Below are positions 16,581-27,038 of a DNA stretch of 64,000 nt, one piece after another; the first letter of the stretch is position 1; each line of letters begins with the position of its first letter. The notes under the pieces are model-generated. The model was not told where the DNA came from, ran no database searches, and was given only the letters and a program-made list of their open reading frames with translations. Where the stretch lies: contig OZ244892.1 in the NCBI GenBank assembly GCA_965221465.1, forward strand, positions 1,984,001 through 2,048,000, given 5' to 3'. The stretch comes from Azophilus sp965221465. Lineage in GTDB: Bacteria; Pseudomonadota; Gammaproteobacteria; Pseudomonadales; Azotimanducaceae. Both the position numbers and the translations under genes were made by a program.

Positions 16581-18617
16581 ATGTCCACCCACGCCCCGAG
16601 GTCGCCAAAAGGCCGGTCCGGGTTCGACAGCGCGCGGGCGGCGGCCCCAGCCTCCCTGCTTCTCCCGGGCCGTCGCTCCCGCTTCCCCGTGCTCAAGACG
16701 GGCTCGGCCGCGCTGTTGGCGCTGGTCCTGACCGGCTGCCGCTTCGACCTCACCCCCGAGTCCTTCGAACACGCCGCCACCGTCGGCGAGACGGTGCGCG
16801 ACACCCTCACACTATCGAACCCGAGCGACGAGCCGGTCGATTTCTCGCTGGAAGTCAATGGCAGCGGGCTGACGGTCTCGCCGGCGTCCGGCGTGCTCGC
16901 GCCTGGGGCCGAGGTGGCCATTACCGTCGCCGCGGACTGCGAGGAGCCGGGGCTCGTCGACACGGAGATTGCGGTCTCCGGCTGGACCGGCAAGCAGGGC
17001 GCGACGGTGGGGGTGCCGTTTGCGTTGGAGTGCGCCACTCCAATCGGGACGCAACTGATGCGCCTCGAAGTGCTGCAAGGGCCGCCGGTCTTCCGCAAGG
17101 ACTATCTCCGCGGCACGGAAACCGAACCCGTGAACCTGCACCGGCCAGAGAACGGGGCCGAACCGGTGCCAGAATGGCAATCACGCAGAGGCGTCGACGA
17201 CGGCAGCGGCGATTCGTACTATCCGTCGAAAGACGATGCTTGGTCGTTCGACAACGAGGGCATGGTGACGAGCATCTGGGGCCGCCGGGCGGCCGTGGCG
17301 CTGACCGCCTTTCATGAAGACGCCTCGCCGCCGGAACTGGCGGTGACGGTGGATGGCGAGGAATTGCCCGAGCTGAAGCGCGAGACGGCAAGCTTCGGCA
17401 ACGGTTACGAGACGGTGGTGGTGTTCGACGTCGCGCCCGAACGCTACCAGCGCGGGGCGGTGCTCGAGGTGGCCATGGAAGCCGATGGTGTGAGCGCGAC
17501 CGACACGCTGGCGTTTTTCGGGGAGACGGTGGAGCCGCTCATGGTGACCTGGATTCCGATCGAGACGGCCGACTTTCCGGGGCCGGAGATCGATGCGGAG
17601 TTCTACATGGCAGCGACGGCGTCGTGGCTGCCGGTGGCCGAGACCGTCACCGGAGTCGGGCCGACGATGACCTACCAGGAGGTCGGTGGCGAGGGGCCGG
17701 GACGTCGTTACAACATCTACGAGGCGGGCGAGCAACTCGGCGAGCACCGGGCGCGCCATGCGTGCGGGTACGACGAGATCTACATCGGCCTTTTCGACAA
17801 CCACGCCATGTTCAACGCAGAGGACTCGAGCGGCGCACGGGGCTACGCCACGAGCGGGATCATCGGCAGCACGATCATCCATTTCGATTACAAGGAGATC
17901 GTGCCCAGGGACATCCACCACATGGCGATGCTGAACGCCCACGAACTGGGTCATTATTTCCATCAGAGCCACGTCCCGGGGTGTTACATGCGGGGGGCGA
18001 CGACCGTCGACTATCCCTACCCGGAGGGAAAGGTCGGCCCGGCGCGCGGCTGGGACTGGATCTCGATGCAGTTCGCGGAGCGCGACGAGCACCTGGTGCT
18101 ATCGCCGAGGGGCCTGTCGCGAGGGATCGCCGATTTCATGATGGCGTGTGGCGTCGAGTGGGTCGTTTCCGATTTTTCCTATCAGTTGATGGCGTTGTAC
18201 CGCCAGTCGCCGGAGGCTGAGAGCGCGACGCGCTGCAGCGTCGGCACTGACACCACGACGCTCGTGACCAAGTCGACGCGGCCGGTTGCGGCCCCGCCGC
18301 CGCGGAGCATTGCGCTAGCCGGGACGCTCTCCGATGCGGGGCTGGCAACGATCACCCTGGCCGAGCCAAACGGCAATCCGCCCTGGCGAGCGCGGTCGGC
18401 TGGCGGATTTACCCTGGAAGTGCTCGACGCGGGCGGTGGCGTACTGCACCGCGAACCGCTCGTCGTCTCGCACGCCGGCCACGACCACGGTCACGGCCTC
18501 GGCCACCGAACGGCGCTGTGGAGCACGCGGGTTCCCTACCGCACCGGTGCCGAGACGGTGGTGCTGCGCGGTGCGGCGGGAGCGGTATTGGCGGAGATGG
18601 CGCTCAGCCATGATTAG
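16581..18617 (+). CDS. metzincin-like zinc metalloprotease lipoprotein, array A copy 1
   Basis: A 678-residue secreted lipoprotein. The n-region carries GRRSR, followed by a hydrophobic helix ending in the lipobox LVLTGC. Next is an Ig/BACON-like beta domain (DTLTLSNPSDEPVDFSL...LTVSPASGVLAPG, residues about 65-140), then a second beta region. The catalytic domain has H454-E-x-x-H-x5-H464 (HELGHYFHQSH), the metzincin zinc spacing but with His replacing the usual Gly, and a Met-turn-like FMMAC at about 519-523 followed by WVVSDFSYQLMAL. A C-terminal beta domain has a histidine-rich loop (HAGHDHGHGLGH). It would act on outer proteins at the cell surface; the substrate is unknown. ATG at 16581 with GGAGA upstream. 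First gene of a five-gene overlapping operon. Confidence 0.85.
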   Translation: MSTHAPRSPKGRSGFDSARAAAPASLLLPGRRSRFPVLKTGSAALLALVLTGCRFDLTPESFEHAATVGETVRDTLTLSNPSDEPVDFSLEVNGSGLTVSPASGVLAPGAEVAITVAADCEEPGLVDTEIAVSGWTGKQGATVGVPFALECATPIGTQLMRLEVLQGPPVFRKDYLRGTETEPVNLHRPENGAEPVPEWQSRRGVDDGSGDSYYPSKDDAWSFDNEGMVTSIWGRRAAVALTAFHEDASPPELAVTVDGEELPELKRETASFGNGYETVVVFDVAPERYQRGAVLEVAMEADGVSATDTLAFFGETVEPLMVTWIPIETADFPGPEIDAEFYMAATASWLPVAETVTGVGPTMTYQEVGGEGPGRRYNIYEAGEQLGEHRARHACGYDEIYIGLFDNHAMFNAEDSSGARGYATSGIIGSTIIHFDYKEIVPRDIHHMAMLNAHELGHYFHQSHVPGCYMRGATTVDYPYPEGKVGPARGWDWISMQFAERDEHLVLSPRGLSRGIADFMMACGVEWVVSDFSYQLMALYRQSPEAESATRCSVGTDTTTLVTKSTRPVAAPPPRSIALAGTLSDAGLATITLAEPNGNPPWRARSAGGFTLEVLDAGGGVLHREPLVVSHAGHDHGHGLGHRTALWSTRVPYRTGAETVVLRGAAGAVLAEMALSHD

Positions 18618-20658
18618 GGTCAACAGCTACAACATGAACATGAGCCGCTTCCGCCATCCCTGCAGTCGGTCCGGTGCGGCCCCAGCCTCCCTGCTTCTCT
18701 TGGGCCGTCGCTCCCGCCTCCCCGCAAGCAACGTGGGCGCGGCCGCGCTGCTGGCCCTGACCCTGACCGGCTGCCGATTCGACCTCACCCCCGACGCCTT
18801 CGAGCACGCTGCGACCGTCGGCGAGACGGTGCGCGACACGCTCACACTTTCGAACCCGAGCGACGAGCCGGTCGATTTCTCGCTGGAAGTCAACGGCAGT
18901 GGGCTGACGGTCTCGCCTGCGACCGGCGTGCTCGCGCCTGGGGCCGAGATGGCCATTGCCGTCTCGGCGGACTGCGAGGAGCCGGGGCTCGTCGATACGG
19001 AGATTGCGGTTTCCGGCTGGACCGGCAAACAGGGCGCGACGGTGGGGGTGCCGTTTGCGTTAGAGTGTGCCACTCCGATCGGGACGCAGCTCATGCGACT
19101 CGAAGTGTTCCAGGGGCCGCCCGTCTTCCTCAAGGACTATCTGCGCGGCACGGAAACCAAGCCCGTGAACCTGCATCGCCCGGAAAACGGGGTGGAGCCG
19201 GTGCCGGAGTGGCAATCGCGCAGAGGCGTCGACGATGGGAGCGGCGATTCGTACTACCCGTCGAAGGACGACGCCTGGTCGTTCGATAACGAAGGCATGG
19301 TGACGGGCATCTGGGGTCGCCGGGCAGCCGTGGCGCTGACCGCCTTTCATGAAAACGCATCGCCAGAGCCGGAACTGTCGGCGACGGTGGACGGCGAGGC
19401 GTTGCCGGAGCTGATGCGCGAGACCGAACCGTTCGGCGACGGTTACGAGACTGTGGTGGTGTTCGACGTCGCACCCGAACGCTACCAGCGCGGGGCCGTG
19501 CTCGAGGTGGCCCTGGAAGCCGATGGTGTGAGCGCGACGGATACGCTGGCGTTTTTCGGGGAGACGGTGGAGCCGCTGATGGTGACCTGGATTCCGATCG
19601 AGACGGCCGACTTTCCGGGGCCGGAGATCGATGCGGAGTTCTACATGGCAGCGACGGCGTCGTGGCTGCCGGTGGCCGAGACCGTCACCGGGGTCGGGCC
19701 GACGATGGCCTACCAGGAGGTCGGCGGCGAGAAGCCCGGCCGGCGTTACGACATCTTCGAGGCGGCGGAGCAACTTGGCGAACACCGGGCGCGCCATGCG
19801 TGCGGGTACGACGAGATCTACGTCGGCCTCTTCGACAACCACGCCATGTTCAACGCGGAAGACTCGAGTGGTGCGCGGGGGTACGCCGGTCCCGGAATCA
19901 TCGGTACCACGATCATCCATTTCGATGGCGAGGAGATACTGCCCACGAACATCCACGACATGGCGATGCTGAACGCCCACGAACTCGGACACTATTTCCA
20001 TCAGAGCCACGTGCCGGGGTGTTACATGCGGGGCGCGACGACCGCAGACTACCCCTACCCGGAGGGCAAGGTCGGCCCCGCGCGGGGCTGGGACTGGATC
20101 TCGATGCAGTTTGCGGAGCGCGACGAGCACTTGGTGCTGTCGCCTAGGGGACTGTCGCTATCGATTAGCGACTTCATGATGGCGTGTAACGCCGAGCGGG
20201 TCGTTTCCGATTTTTCCTATCAGTTGATGGCGCTGTTTCAGCAATCGCCGTCTCACGCGTATAGCGCGACGGGCTGTGAGGTCGGCACGGAAGCTGCGAC
20301 ACTGGTGACCAAGTCGACCCGGCCGGTGGCGACGGCGCCGCCTCGGAGCATTGCGCTGGCCGGGACGGTCTCCGACGCGGGCCTGGCGACGATCACCCTG
20401 GCCGAGCCGAACGCCAACGCGCCGTGGCGGGCGCCGTCGGCTGGCGGATTTACCCTGGAAGTGCTCGACGCCGGCGGGGGCGTGCTGTACCGCGAACCGC
20501 TCGTCGTCTCGCACGCCGGCCACGATCACGGCCACGGCGTTGGTGACCGAACGGCGCTGTGGAGCACGCGGGTTCCGTATCAATCGGGCGCCGAGACGGT
20601 GGTGCTGCGCGGCGCCGCGGGAGACGTGCTGGCCGAGATGGCACTAAACCGTGATTAG
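18610..20658 (+). CDS. metzincin-like zinc metalloprotease lipoprotein, array A copy 2
   Basis: 682 residues, paralogous over its whole length to copy 1. The ATG overlaps the preceding TAG by eight bases, a junction (ATGATTAGGGTCAACAGC) conserved through the array. The N-terminus differs from copy 1 (MIRVNSYNMNMSRFRHPC), but the lipobox LTLTGC follows at the same distance from the Ig-like domain. HELGHYFHQSH and the FMMAC Met-turn are intact. The post-catalytic segment QQSPSHAYSATGCEVGTEAA is shared with copies 8 and 9 of the second array rather than with copy 1, a sign of segment exchange. Confidence 0.85.
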   Translation: MIRVNSYNMNMSRFRHPCSRSGAAPASLLLLGRRSRLPASNVGAAALLALTLTGCRFDLTPDAFEHAATVGETVRDTLTLSNPSDEPVDFSLEVNGSGLTVSPATGVLAPGAEMAIAVSADCEEPGLVDTEIAVSGWTGKQGATVGVPFALECATPIGTQLMRLEVFQGPPVFLKDYLRGTETKPVNLHRPENGVEPVPEWQSRRGVDDGSGDSYYPSKDDAWSFDNEGMVTGIWGRRAAVALTAFHENASPEPELSATVDGEALPELMRETEPFGDGYETVVVFDVAPERYQRGAVLEVALEADGVSATDTLAFFGETVEPLMVTWIPIETADFPGPEIDAEFYMAATASWLPVAETVTGVGPTMAYQEVGGEKPGRRYDIFEAAEQLGEHRARHACGYDEIYVGLFDNHAMFNAEDSSGARGYAGPGIIGTTIIHFDGEEILPTNIHDMAMLNAHELGHYFHQSHVPGCYMRGATTADYPYPEGKVGPARGWDWISMQFAERDEHLVLSPRGLSLSISDFMMACNAERVVSDFSYQLMALFQQSPSHAYSATGCEVGTEAATLVTKSTRPVATAPPRSIALAGTVSDAGLATITLAEPNANAPWRAPSAGGFTLEVLDAGGGVLYREPLVVSHAGHDHGHGVGDRTALWSTRVPYQSGAETVVLRGAAGDVLAEMALNRD

Positions 20659-22714
20659 GGTCAACAGCTACAGCATGAACATGAGCCGCCTCCTCCATCG
20701 TTGCAGTCGGTCCGGTGCTGCGCTGCTGCTGGCCGTGCGTACGGGGGCCGCGGCCACAGCCTCCCTGCTTCTCTTTGGCCGTCGCTCCCGCGCCCAGGCA
20801 CTCCGGGCCGGTGCGACCGTGCTGTTGGCGCTGGCCTTGGCCGGCTGCCGGTTCGACCTCACCCCCGAGTCCTTCGAGCACGCCGCCACCGTCGGCGAGA
20901 CGGTGCGCGACACCCTGACACTCTCGAACCCCAGTGACGAGCCGGTCGACTTCTCGTTGACCGTCAACGGCAGCGGGCTGTCGGTCTCGCCGGCGTCCGG
21001 CGTCCTCGAACCCGGACAAGAGATGGCCATTGCCGTCGAGGCGGACTGCGAGGAGCCCGGGCTCGTCGATACGGAGATTGCGGTCTCCGGCTGGACCGGC
21101 AAGCAGGGGGCGACGGTGGGGGTGCCGTTTGCGCTGGAGTGTGCCACCCCCGTTGGGACGCAACTGATGCGCCTCGAAGTGTTCCAGGGGCCGCCGGTCT
21201 TCCTGAAGGACTATCTGCGCGGTACGGAAACGGAGCCCGTGAACCTGCATCGCCCGGAAAACGGGGCGGACCCGGTGCCCGAATGGCAGACCCCCATAAA
21301 GGTCGGGGATGGCAGCCGCGACTTCTACCACCCGTCGAAGGACGACGCCTGGTCGTTCGACAACGAAGGCATGGTGACGGGCATCTGGGGTCGCCGGGCG
21401 GCGGTGGCGCTGACCGCCTTCCACGAAGACGCGGCGCCGGACCTGTCGGCGACGGTGGACGGCGAGCCGTTGCCGGAGTTGATGCGCGAGACTGAACCTT
21501 TCGGCGACGGTTACGAGACGGTGGTCGTGTTCGACGTCGCGCCCGAGCGGTACCAGCGCGGGGCGGTGCTTGAGGTGGCCATGGAAGCCGATGGTGTGAG
21601 CGCGACCGACTCGCTGGCGTTTTTCGGCGAGACGGTCGAGCCGCTGATGGTGACCTGGATCCCGATCGATACGGCCGATTTTCCGGGGCCGGAGATCGAT
21701 GCGGAGTTCTACATGGCAGCGACGGCGTCGTGGCTGCCGGTGGCCGACACCGTCACCGGGGTCGGGCCGACCATGACCTACGAGGAGGTCGGCACCGAGG
21801 TGCCCCGCAGCCGTTACAACATTGTCGAAGCGGGCAAACAACTCGGCGAACACCGGGCGCGCCATGCGTGCGGGCGCGACGAGATCTACATCGGCCTTTT
21901 CGACAACCACGCCATGTTCAATGCGGAAGACTCGAGTGGCGCGCGGGGCTACGCCGGCCCCGGGATCATCGGCAGTACGATCATCCATTTCGAGGACGAG
22001 GAGATACTGCCCACGAACATCCACGACATGGCGATGCTGAACGCCCACGAACTGGGGCATTACTTCCAGCAGAACCACGTGCCGGGGTGTCGCATGTGGG
22101 GTCCGACGACCGTCGACTACCCCTACCCGGAGGGCAAGGTCGGCCCGGCGCGCGGCTGGGACTGGATCTCGATGCAGCTTGCGGAGCGCGACGAGCACCT
22201 AGTGCTGTCGCCCAGGGGCCTGTCGCTTCCAATCAGCGACTTCATGATGGCGTGTAACGCTGAGTGGGTCGTTTCCGATTTTTCCTATCAGTTGATGGCG
22301 CTGTTCCGCCAATCGTCGCAGGCGCACAGCGCGACGGGCTGTGAGGACGACACGGAAACCGGGCGGCTGGTGACCAAGTCGACCCGGCAGGCACCGCCGC
22401 CGCCTCGGAGCCTTGCGTTGGCCGGGACGCTCTCCGATGCGGGCCTGGCGACGATCACCCTGGCCGAGCCGAACGACAACGCGCCCTGGCGAGCGCCATC
22501 GGCAGGCGGGTTTACCCTGGAAGTGCTCGATGGTGGTGGGGGCGTGCTGCACCGCGAACCCCTTATCGTGTCGCACGCCGGCCACGACCACGGCCTCGGC
22601 CAAAGACCGGAGCTGTGGAGCACGCGGGTGCCCTATCAGATCGGCGCCGAGACGGTGGTACTGCGCGGTGCGGCGGGGGACGTGCTCGCCGAGATGGCGC
22701 TAAGCCGTGACTAG
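20651..22714 (+). CDS. metzincin-like zinc metalloprotease lipoprotein, array A copy 3
   Basis: 687 residues with GTG start at 20651 overlapping the upstream stop. The leader is longer than in copy 2, with an extra alanine-rich stretch (LLLAVRTGAAATASLLLFG) before the GRRSR and lipobox LALAGC. The zinc motif is HELGHYFQQNH and the following loop is CRMWGPTT instead of CYMRGATT. The variable cassette before the catalytic part reads EWQTPIKVGDGSRDFYHPS, otherwise seen only in copy 8. The C-terminal histidine loop is shortened. Confidence 0.85.
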   Translation: MIRVNSYSMNMSRLLHRCSRSGAALLLAVRTGAAATASLLLFGRRSRAQALRAGATVLLALALAGCRFDLTPESFEHAATVGETVRDTLTLSNPSDEPVDFSLTVNGSGLSVSPASGVLEPGQEMAIAVEADCEEPGLVDTEIAVSGWTGKQGATVGVPFALECATPVGTQLMRLEVFQGPPVFLKDYLRGTETEPVNLHRPENGADPVPEWQTPIKVGDGSRDFYHPSKDDAWSFDNEGMVTGIWGRRAAVALTAFHEDAAPDLSATVDGEPLPELMRETEPFGDGYETVVVFDVAPERYQRGAVLEVAMEADGVSATDSLAFFGETVEPLMVTWIPIDTADFPGPEIDAEFYMAATASWLPVADTVTGVGPTMTYEEVGTEVPRSRYNIVEAGKQLGEHRARHACGRDEIYIGLFDNHAMFNAEDSSGARGYAGPGIIGSTIIHFEDEEILPTNIHDMAMLNAHELGHYFQQNHVPGCRMWGPTTVDYPYPEGKVGPARGWDWISMQLAERDEHLVLSPRGLSLPISDFMMACNAEWVVSDFSYQLMALFRQSSQAHSATGCEDDTETGRLVTKSTRQAPPPPRSLALAGTLSDAGLATITLAEPNDNAPWRAPSAGGFTLEVLDGGGGVLHREPLIVSHAGHDHGLGQRPELWSTRVPYQIGAETVVLRGAAGDVLAEMALSRD

Positions 22715-24783
22715 GGTCAACAGCTACAGCATGAACATGAGCCGCCTCCTCCATCCTTGCAGTCGGTCCGGTGCGGCGTTGCTGCTGGCCGTGATTACGG
22801 GGGCGGCGGCCACAGCCTCCCTCCTTCTCTTTGGCCGTCGCTCCCGCGCCCCGGCACTCCGGGCCGGTGCGACCGTGCTGTTGGCCGTGACCCTGGCCGG
22901 CTGCCGGTTCGACCTCACCCCCGACGCCTTCGAACACGCCGCCGCCGTCGGCGAGACCGTGCGCGATACCCTGACGCTCTCGAACCCGAGCGACGAGCCG
23001 GTCGACTTCTCGCTGGACGTCAACGGCAGTGGGCTGACGGTCTCGCCTGCGTCCGGTGTCCTCGAGCCTGGGGCCGAGGTGGCCATTACCGTCTCTGCGG
23101 ACTGCGAGGAGCCGGGGCTCGTCGATACGGAGATTGCGGTCTCCGGCTGGACCGGCAAGCAGGGGGCGACGGTGGGGGTGCCGTTTGCGTTGGAGTGTGC
23201 CACCCCTATTGGGGCGCAATTGATGCGGCTTGAAGTGTTTCAGGGGCCGCCGGTCTTCCTCAAGGACTATCTCCGCGGCAAGGAAACCAAGCCCGTGAAC
23301 CTGCACCGGCCGGAAAACGGGGCCGAACCGGTGCCGGAATGGAAACCGCCCTATTGGGTTAACGACGATCGGGTCCTTGCCTACCCGTCTCGCGACGACG
23401 CATGGTCAGCGGACAACCAAGGCATGGTGACGGGCATCTGGGGTCGCCGGGCCGCGGTGGCGGTGACCGCCTTCCACGAAGACGCGTCGTCCGCGACGGA
23501 ACTGTCGGCGACCGTGGACGGCGAGGCGCTGCCGGAACTGAAGCGAGAGACCGAGCCCTTCGGCGACGGTTACGAGACCGTCGCAGTGTTCGACGTGTCG
23601 CGCGAGCGCTACCGCCGCGGGGCGGTGCTGGCGGTGGCTCTGGAAGCCGACGGGGTGAGCGCGACAGACACGCTGGCGCTCTTCGGCGAGATGGTCGAGC
23701 CACTCATCGTGACCTGGATTCCGATCGACCTTCCAGAGTTTCCGGCACCCGAGGTCGACGCCGAAGCTTACATGGAGGGACTGGCGGCGTGGTTGCCGAT
23801 AGCCGAGCGAGAGACCAGCATTGGGCCGACGATGGCCTACGTCGAGCGCGGCGACGAGGGGTACCGCAATCGCGTTTATCGTCTCGATGCGGCGAAGCAG
23901 TTGCTCGAACACCACGCGCGTCACGCTTGTGGGCCTGGCGAGATCTACATCGGTTATTGGGACGACAACCGGCTGCTGAACGAAGAAGGCCAGGGGGCTT
24001 CATTGGGGATCGCCTACGGCACCGACGGCGTAGGCGTCGCTATCGGTGCGCAGGTCGCAAGTACGAGAACCCCTCCCGACCTCCACAGCGTCCGGTCGGC
24101 GTACATGGTTAACGCTCATGAGGTCGGCCACCTGTTCTATATAGTCCACACCTTTGAGGATCCGGCGCGAACCAAGGTGATCGTCGATTATCCGTACGAT
24201 GAGCCGGAGATCGGGCCAGCGCGCGGCTGGGATCCGATAGCAGAGCAATTTGTCGAAAGGGGTGGCGAAATGGAGTTCTTCGAATGGTATTCGCGCCCCG
24301 TAATCGACCTGATGGGCCTGGGTGTCCTCCGACTTCTCCTATCAGATCATGGCGCTTTACCGGCAGTCATCGGAGGCGGAGGAAGAGTGGGCCGCCTGCC
24401 AGCAGGGCAAGGCGAACGCCTTCGCGCTGGGACCGAAGTCGACGAAACCGGTTGCCGCAATGGCCCTACGCAGCATCGCTCTAGCTGGTGCGCTGTCGGA
24501 AGAGGGGCTCGCAACGATCACCCTGGCCGAGCCAAACGGCAATCCGCCCTGGCGGGCGCCGTTGGCCGGCGGGTTTACCCTGGAAGTGCTCGATGGTGGT
24601 GGGGGCGTACTGCACCGCGAATCCCTTATCGTGTCGCACGCAGGCCACGACCACGGGCACGGCCTCGGCCACCAAACGGCGTTGTGGAGCACGCGGGTTC
24701 CGTATCGCGCCGGTGCCGAGACGGTGGTGCTGCGCGGCGGCGCTGGCGAGGTGCTCGCAGAGATGGCGCTAAGCCGTGATTAG
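22707..24783 (+). pseudogene. metalloprotease lipoprotein, array A copy 4, frameshifted
   Basis: The frame runs from GTG 22707 to about 24320, then the homologous sequence (SSDFSYQIMALYRQSSEAEE onward) continues in another frame to TAG 24783. The lesion is at the Met-turn: the expected FMMACxxxW is replaced by IDLMGLG with a net one-base shift. This copy belongs to a divergent subtype with copy 7 (YRNRVYRLDAAKQLLEHHAR) and its zinc motif is HEVGHLFYIVH. If translated, the product would have a 150-residue scrambled tail and lack the Met-turn. A sequencing error is possible but does not explain the altered residues around the site. Confidence 0.8.
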
Positions 24784-26869
24784 GGTCAACAGCTACAGCA
24801 TGAACATGAGCCGCTTCCGCCATCCCTGCAGTCGGTCCGGTGCAGCGCTGCTGCTAGCCGTGCGTACGAGGGCGGCGGCCACAGCCTCCCTCCTTCTCTT
24901 TGGCCGTCGCTCCCGCTTCCCCGCACTCAAGACGGGCACGGCCGCGCTGTTGGCGCTGGTCCTGGCCGGCTGCCGGTTCGACCTCACCCCCGACGCCTTC
25001 GAGCACGCCGCCACCGTCGGCGAGACCGTGCGCGATACCCTGACGCTCTCGAACCCCAGTGACGAGCCGGTCGATTTCTCGCTGGAAGTCAACGGCAGCG
25101 GGCTGACGGTCTCGCCGGCGACCGGCGTGCTCGCGCCTGGGGCCGAGGTGGCCATTACCGTCTCTGCGGACTGCGAGGAGCCGGGGCTCGTCGATACGGA
25201 GATTGCGGTCTCCGGTTGGACCGGCAAGCAGGGGGCGACGGTGGGCGTGCCGTTTGCGCTCGAGTGCGCCACCCCTGTTGGGACGCAGTTGATGCGCCTT
25301 GAAGTGTTCCAGGGGCCGCCGGTCTTCTTGAAGGACTATCTGCGCGGCACGGAAACCAAGCCCGTCAACCTGCATCGCCCGGAAAACGGGGCGGAGCCCG
25401 TGCCGGAATGGCAATCACGCGTAGACGTCGACGACGGCAGCGGCGATGACTACTACCCTTCGAAGGACGATGCCTGGTCGTTCGACAACGAAGGCATGGT
25501 GACGGGCATCTGGGGTCGCCGGGCGGCCGTGGCGCTGACCGCCTTTCATGAAGACGCCTCACCGCCGGAGTTGGCGGCGACGGTGGATGGCGAGGAATTG
25601 CCCGAGGTGAAGCGCGAGACGGCAAGCTTCGGCGACGGTTACGAGACGGTGGTGGTGTTCGACGTCTCACGCGAGCGCTACCGCCGCGGCGCGGTACTTG
25701 AGGTGGCCTTGGAGGCCGATGGGGTCAGCGCGACCGACACGCTGGCGTTATTCGGGGAGACGGTGGAGCCGCTCATGGTGACCTGGATTCCGATCGAGAC
25801 GGCCGACTTTCCGGGGCCGGAGATCGATGCGGAGTTCTACATGGCAGCGACGGCGTCGTGGCTGCCGGTGGCCGAGACCGTCACCGGAGTCGGGCCGACC
25901 ATGACCTACCAGGAGGTCGGTGGCGAGGGGCCGGGACGCCGTTACAACATCTACGAGGCGGGCGAGCAACTCGGCGAGCACCGGGCGCGCCATGCGTGCG
26001 GGTACGACGAGATCTACATCGGCCTTTTCGACAACCACGCCATGTTCAACGCAGAAGACTCGAGCGGCGCGCGCGGCTACGCCACGAGCGGGATCATCGG
26101 CAGTACGATCATCCACTACGAGGACGAGGCAATTTTGCCTTTGCACGTCCACCATATGGCAATGTTGAACGCGCACGAACTGGGGCATTATTTCCATCAG
26201 AGCCACGTGCCGGGGTGTCACATGCGGGGCGCGACGACCGTCGACTACCCCTATCCAGAGGGCAAGGTCGGCCCGGCGCGCGGCTGGGACTGGATCTCGA
26301 TGCAGTTCGCGGAGCGCGACGAGGATCTGGTGCTGTCGCCCCGGCACTTGTCGCGAGGGATCAGCGACTTCATGATGGCGTGTGGCGTGCAGTGGGTCGT
26401 CTCCGATTTTTCCTATCAGTTGATGGCCCTGTACCGCCAATCGTCGGAGGCTGAGAGCGCGACCGGTTGCGAGGGCAGCACGGAAACCGCGACGATCGTG
26501 ACCAAGTCGACGCGGCCGGTGGCGGCGCCAACCCCGCAGAGCATCGCACTGGCCGGGACGGTCTCCGATGCGGGCCTGGCGACGATCACCCTGGCCGAGC
26601 CGAACGGTAACGCGCCCTGGCGGACGCCTACGGCCGGCGGGCTTACCCTGGAGGTGCTGGACGCCGGGGGGGGCGTGCTACACCGCGAGCCCCTTGTCGT
26701 GTCGCACGCCGGCCACGACCACGGACACGGCCTCGGCCAACGACCGGCGCTGTGGACCACGCGGATTCCGTATCAAGCGGGCGGCGAGACGGTGGTGCTG
26801 CGCGGCGCCGCGGGTGACGTGCTGGCCGAAGCGAGGATCAGCCCCGACCGGGACGAACCGGTCCGCTGA
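24776..26869 (+). CDS. metzincin-like zinc metalloprotease lipoprotein, array A copy 5 (last)
   Basis: 697 residues, GTG start overlapping the end of copy 4. HELGHYFHQSH and FMMAC are intact. The segment before the zinc motif reads YEDEAILPLHVHHMAMLNA, unique to this copy. The C-terminus extends beyond the other copies with ARISPDRDEPVR, an ending shared only with the last gene of array B. The downstream GCGCTGGACCATT block is also shared, marking the 3' edge of the duplicated unit. About 170 bases without recognisable features follow. Confidence 0.85.
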   Translation: MIRVNSYSMNMSRFRHPCSRSGAALLLAVRTRAAATASLLLFGRRSRFPALKTGTAALLALVLAGCRFDLTPDAFEHAATVGETVRDTLTLSNPSDEPVDFSLEVNGSGLTVSPATGVLAPGAEVAITVSADCEEPGLVDTEIAVSGWTGKQGATVGVPFALECATPVGTQLMRLEVFQGPPVFLKDYLRGTETKPVNLHRPENGAEPVPEWQSRVDVDDGSGDDYYPSKDDAWSFDNEGMVTGIWGRRAAVALTAFHEDASPPELAATVDGEELPEVKRETASFGDGYETVVVFDVSRERYRRGAVLEVALEADGVSATDTLALFGETVEPLMVTWIPIETADFPGPEIDAEFYMAATASWLPVAETVTGVGPTMTYQEVGGEGPGRRYNIYEAGEQLGEHRARHACGYDEIYIGLFDNHAMFNAEDSSGARGYATSGIIGSTIIHYEDEAILPLHVHHMAMLNAHELGHYFHQSHVPGCHMRGATTVDYPYPEGKVGPARGWDWISMQFAERDEDLVLSPRHLSRGISDFMMACGVQWVVSDFSYQLMALYRQSSEAESATGCEGSTETATIVTKSTRPVAAPTPQSIALAGTVSDAGLATITLAEPNGNAPWRTPTAGGLTLEVLDAGGGVLHREPLVVSHAGHDHGHGLGQRPALWTTRIPYQAGGETVVLRGAAGDVLAEARISPDRDEPVR

Positions 26870-27038
26870 AGGGCCGATGCGCTGGACCATTGGCGTTCTC
26901 TAACGGGGTTTCGCGCTCTACAACCAATCCGAAGGGTCGGGGCGGGACCCAGGTGGTTCTGGACTTCCCGTCCCGATCGTGGTCGGGTAACGAAGCCGGC
27001 GCGACCGATTGCAGCCGCGCCGTATCGCCCTGGTTTAC

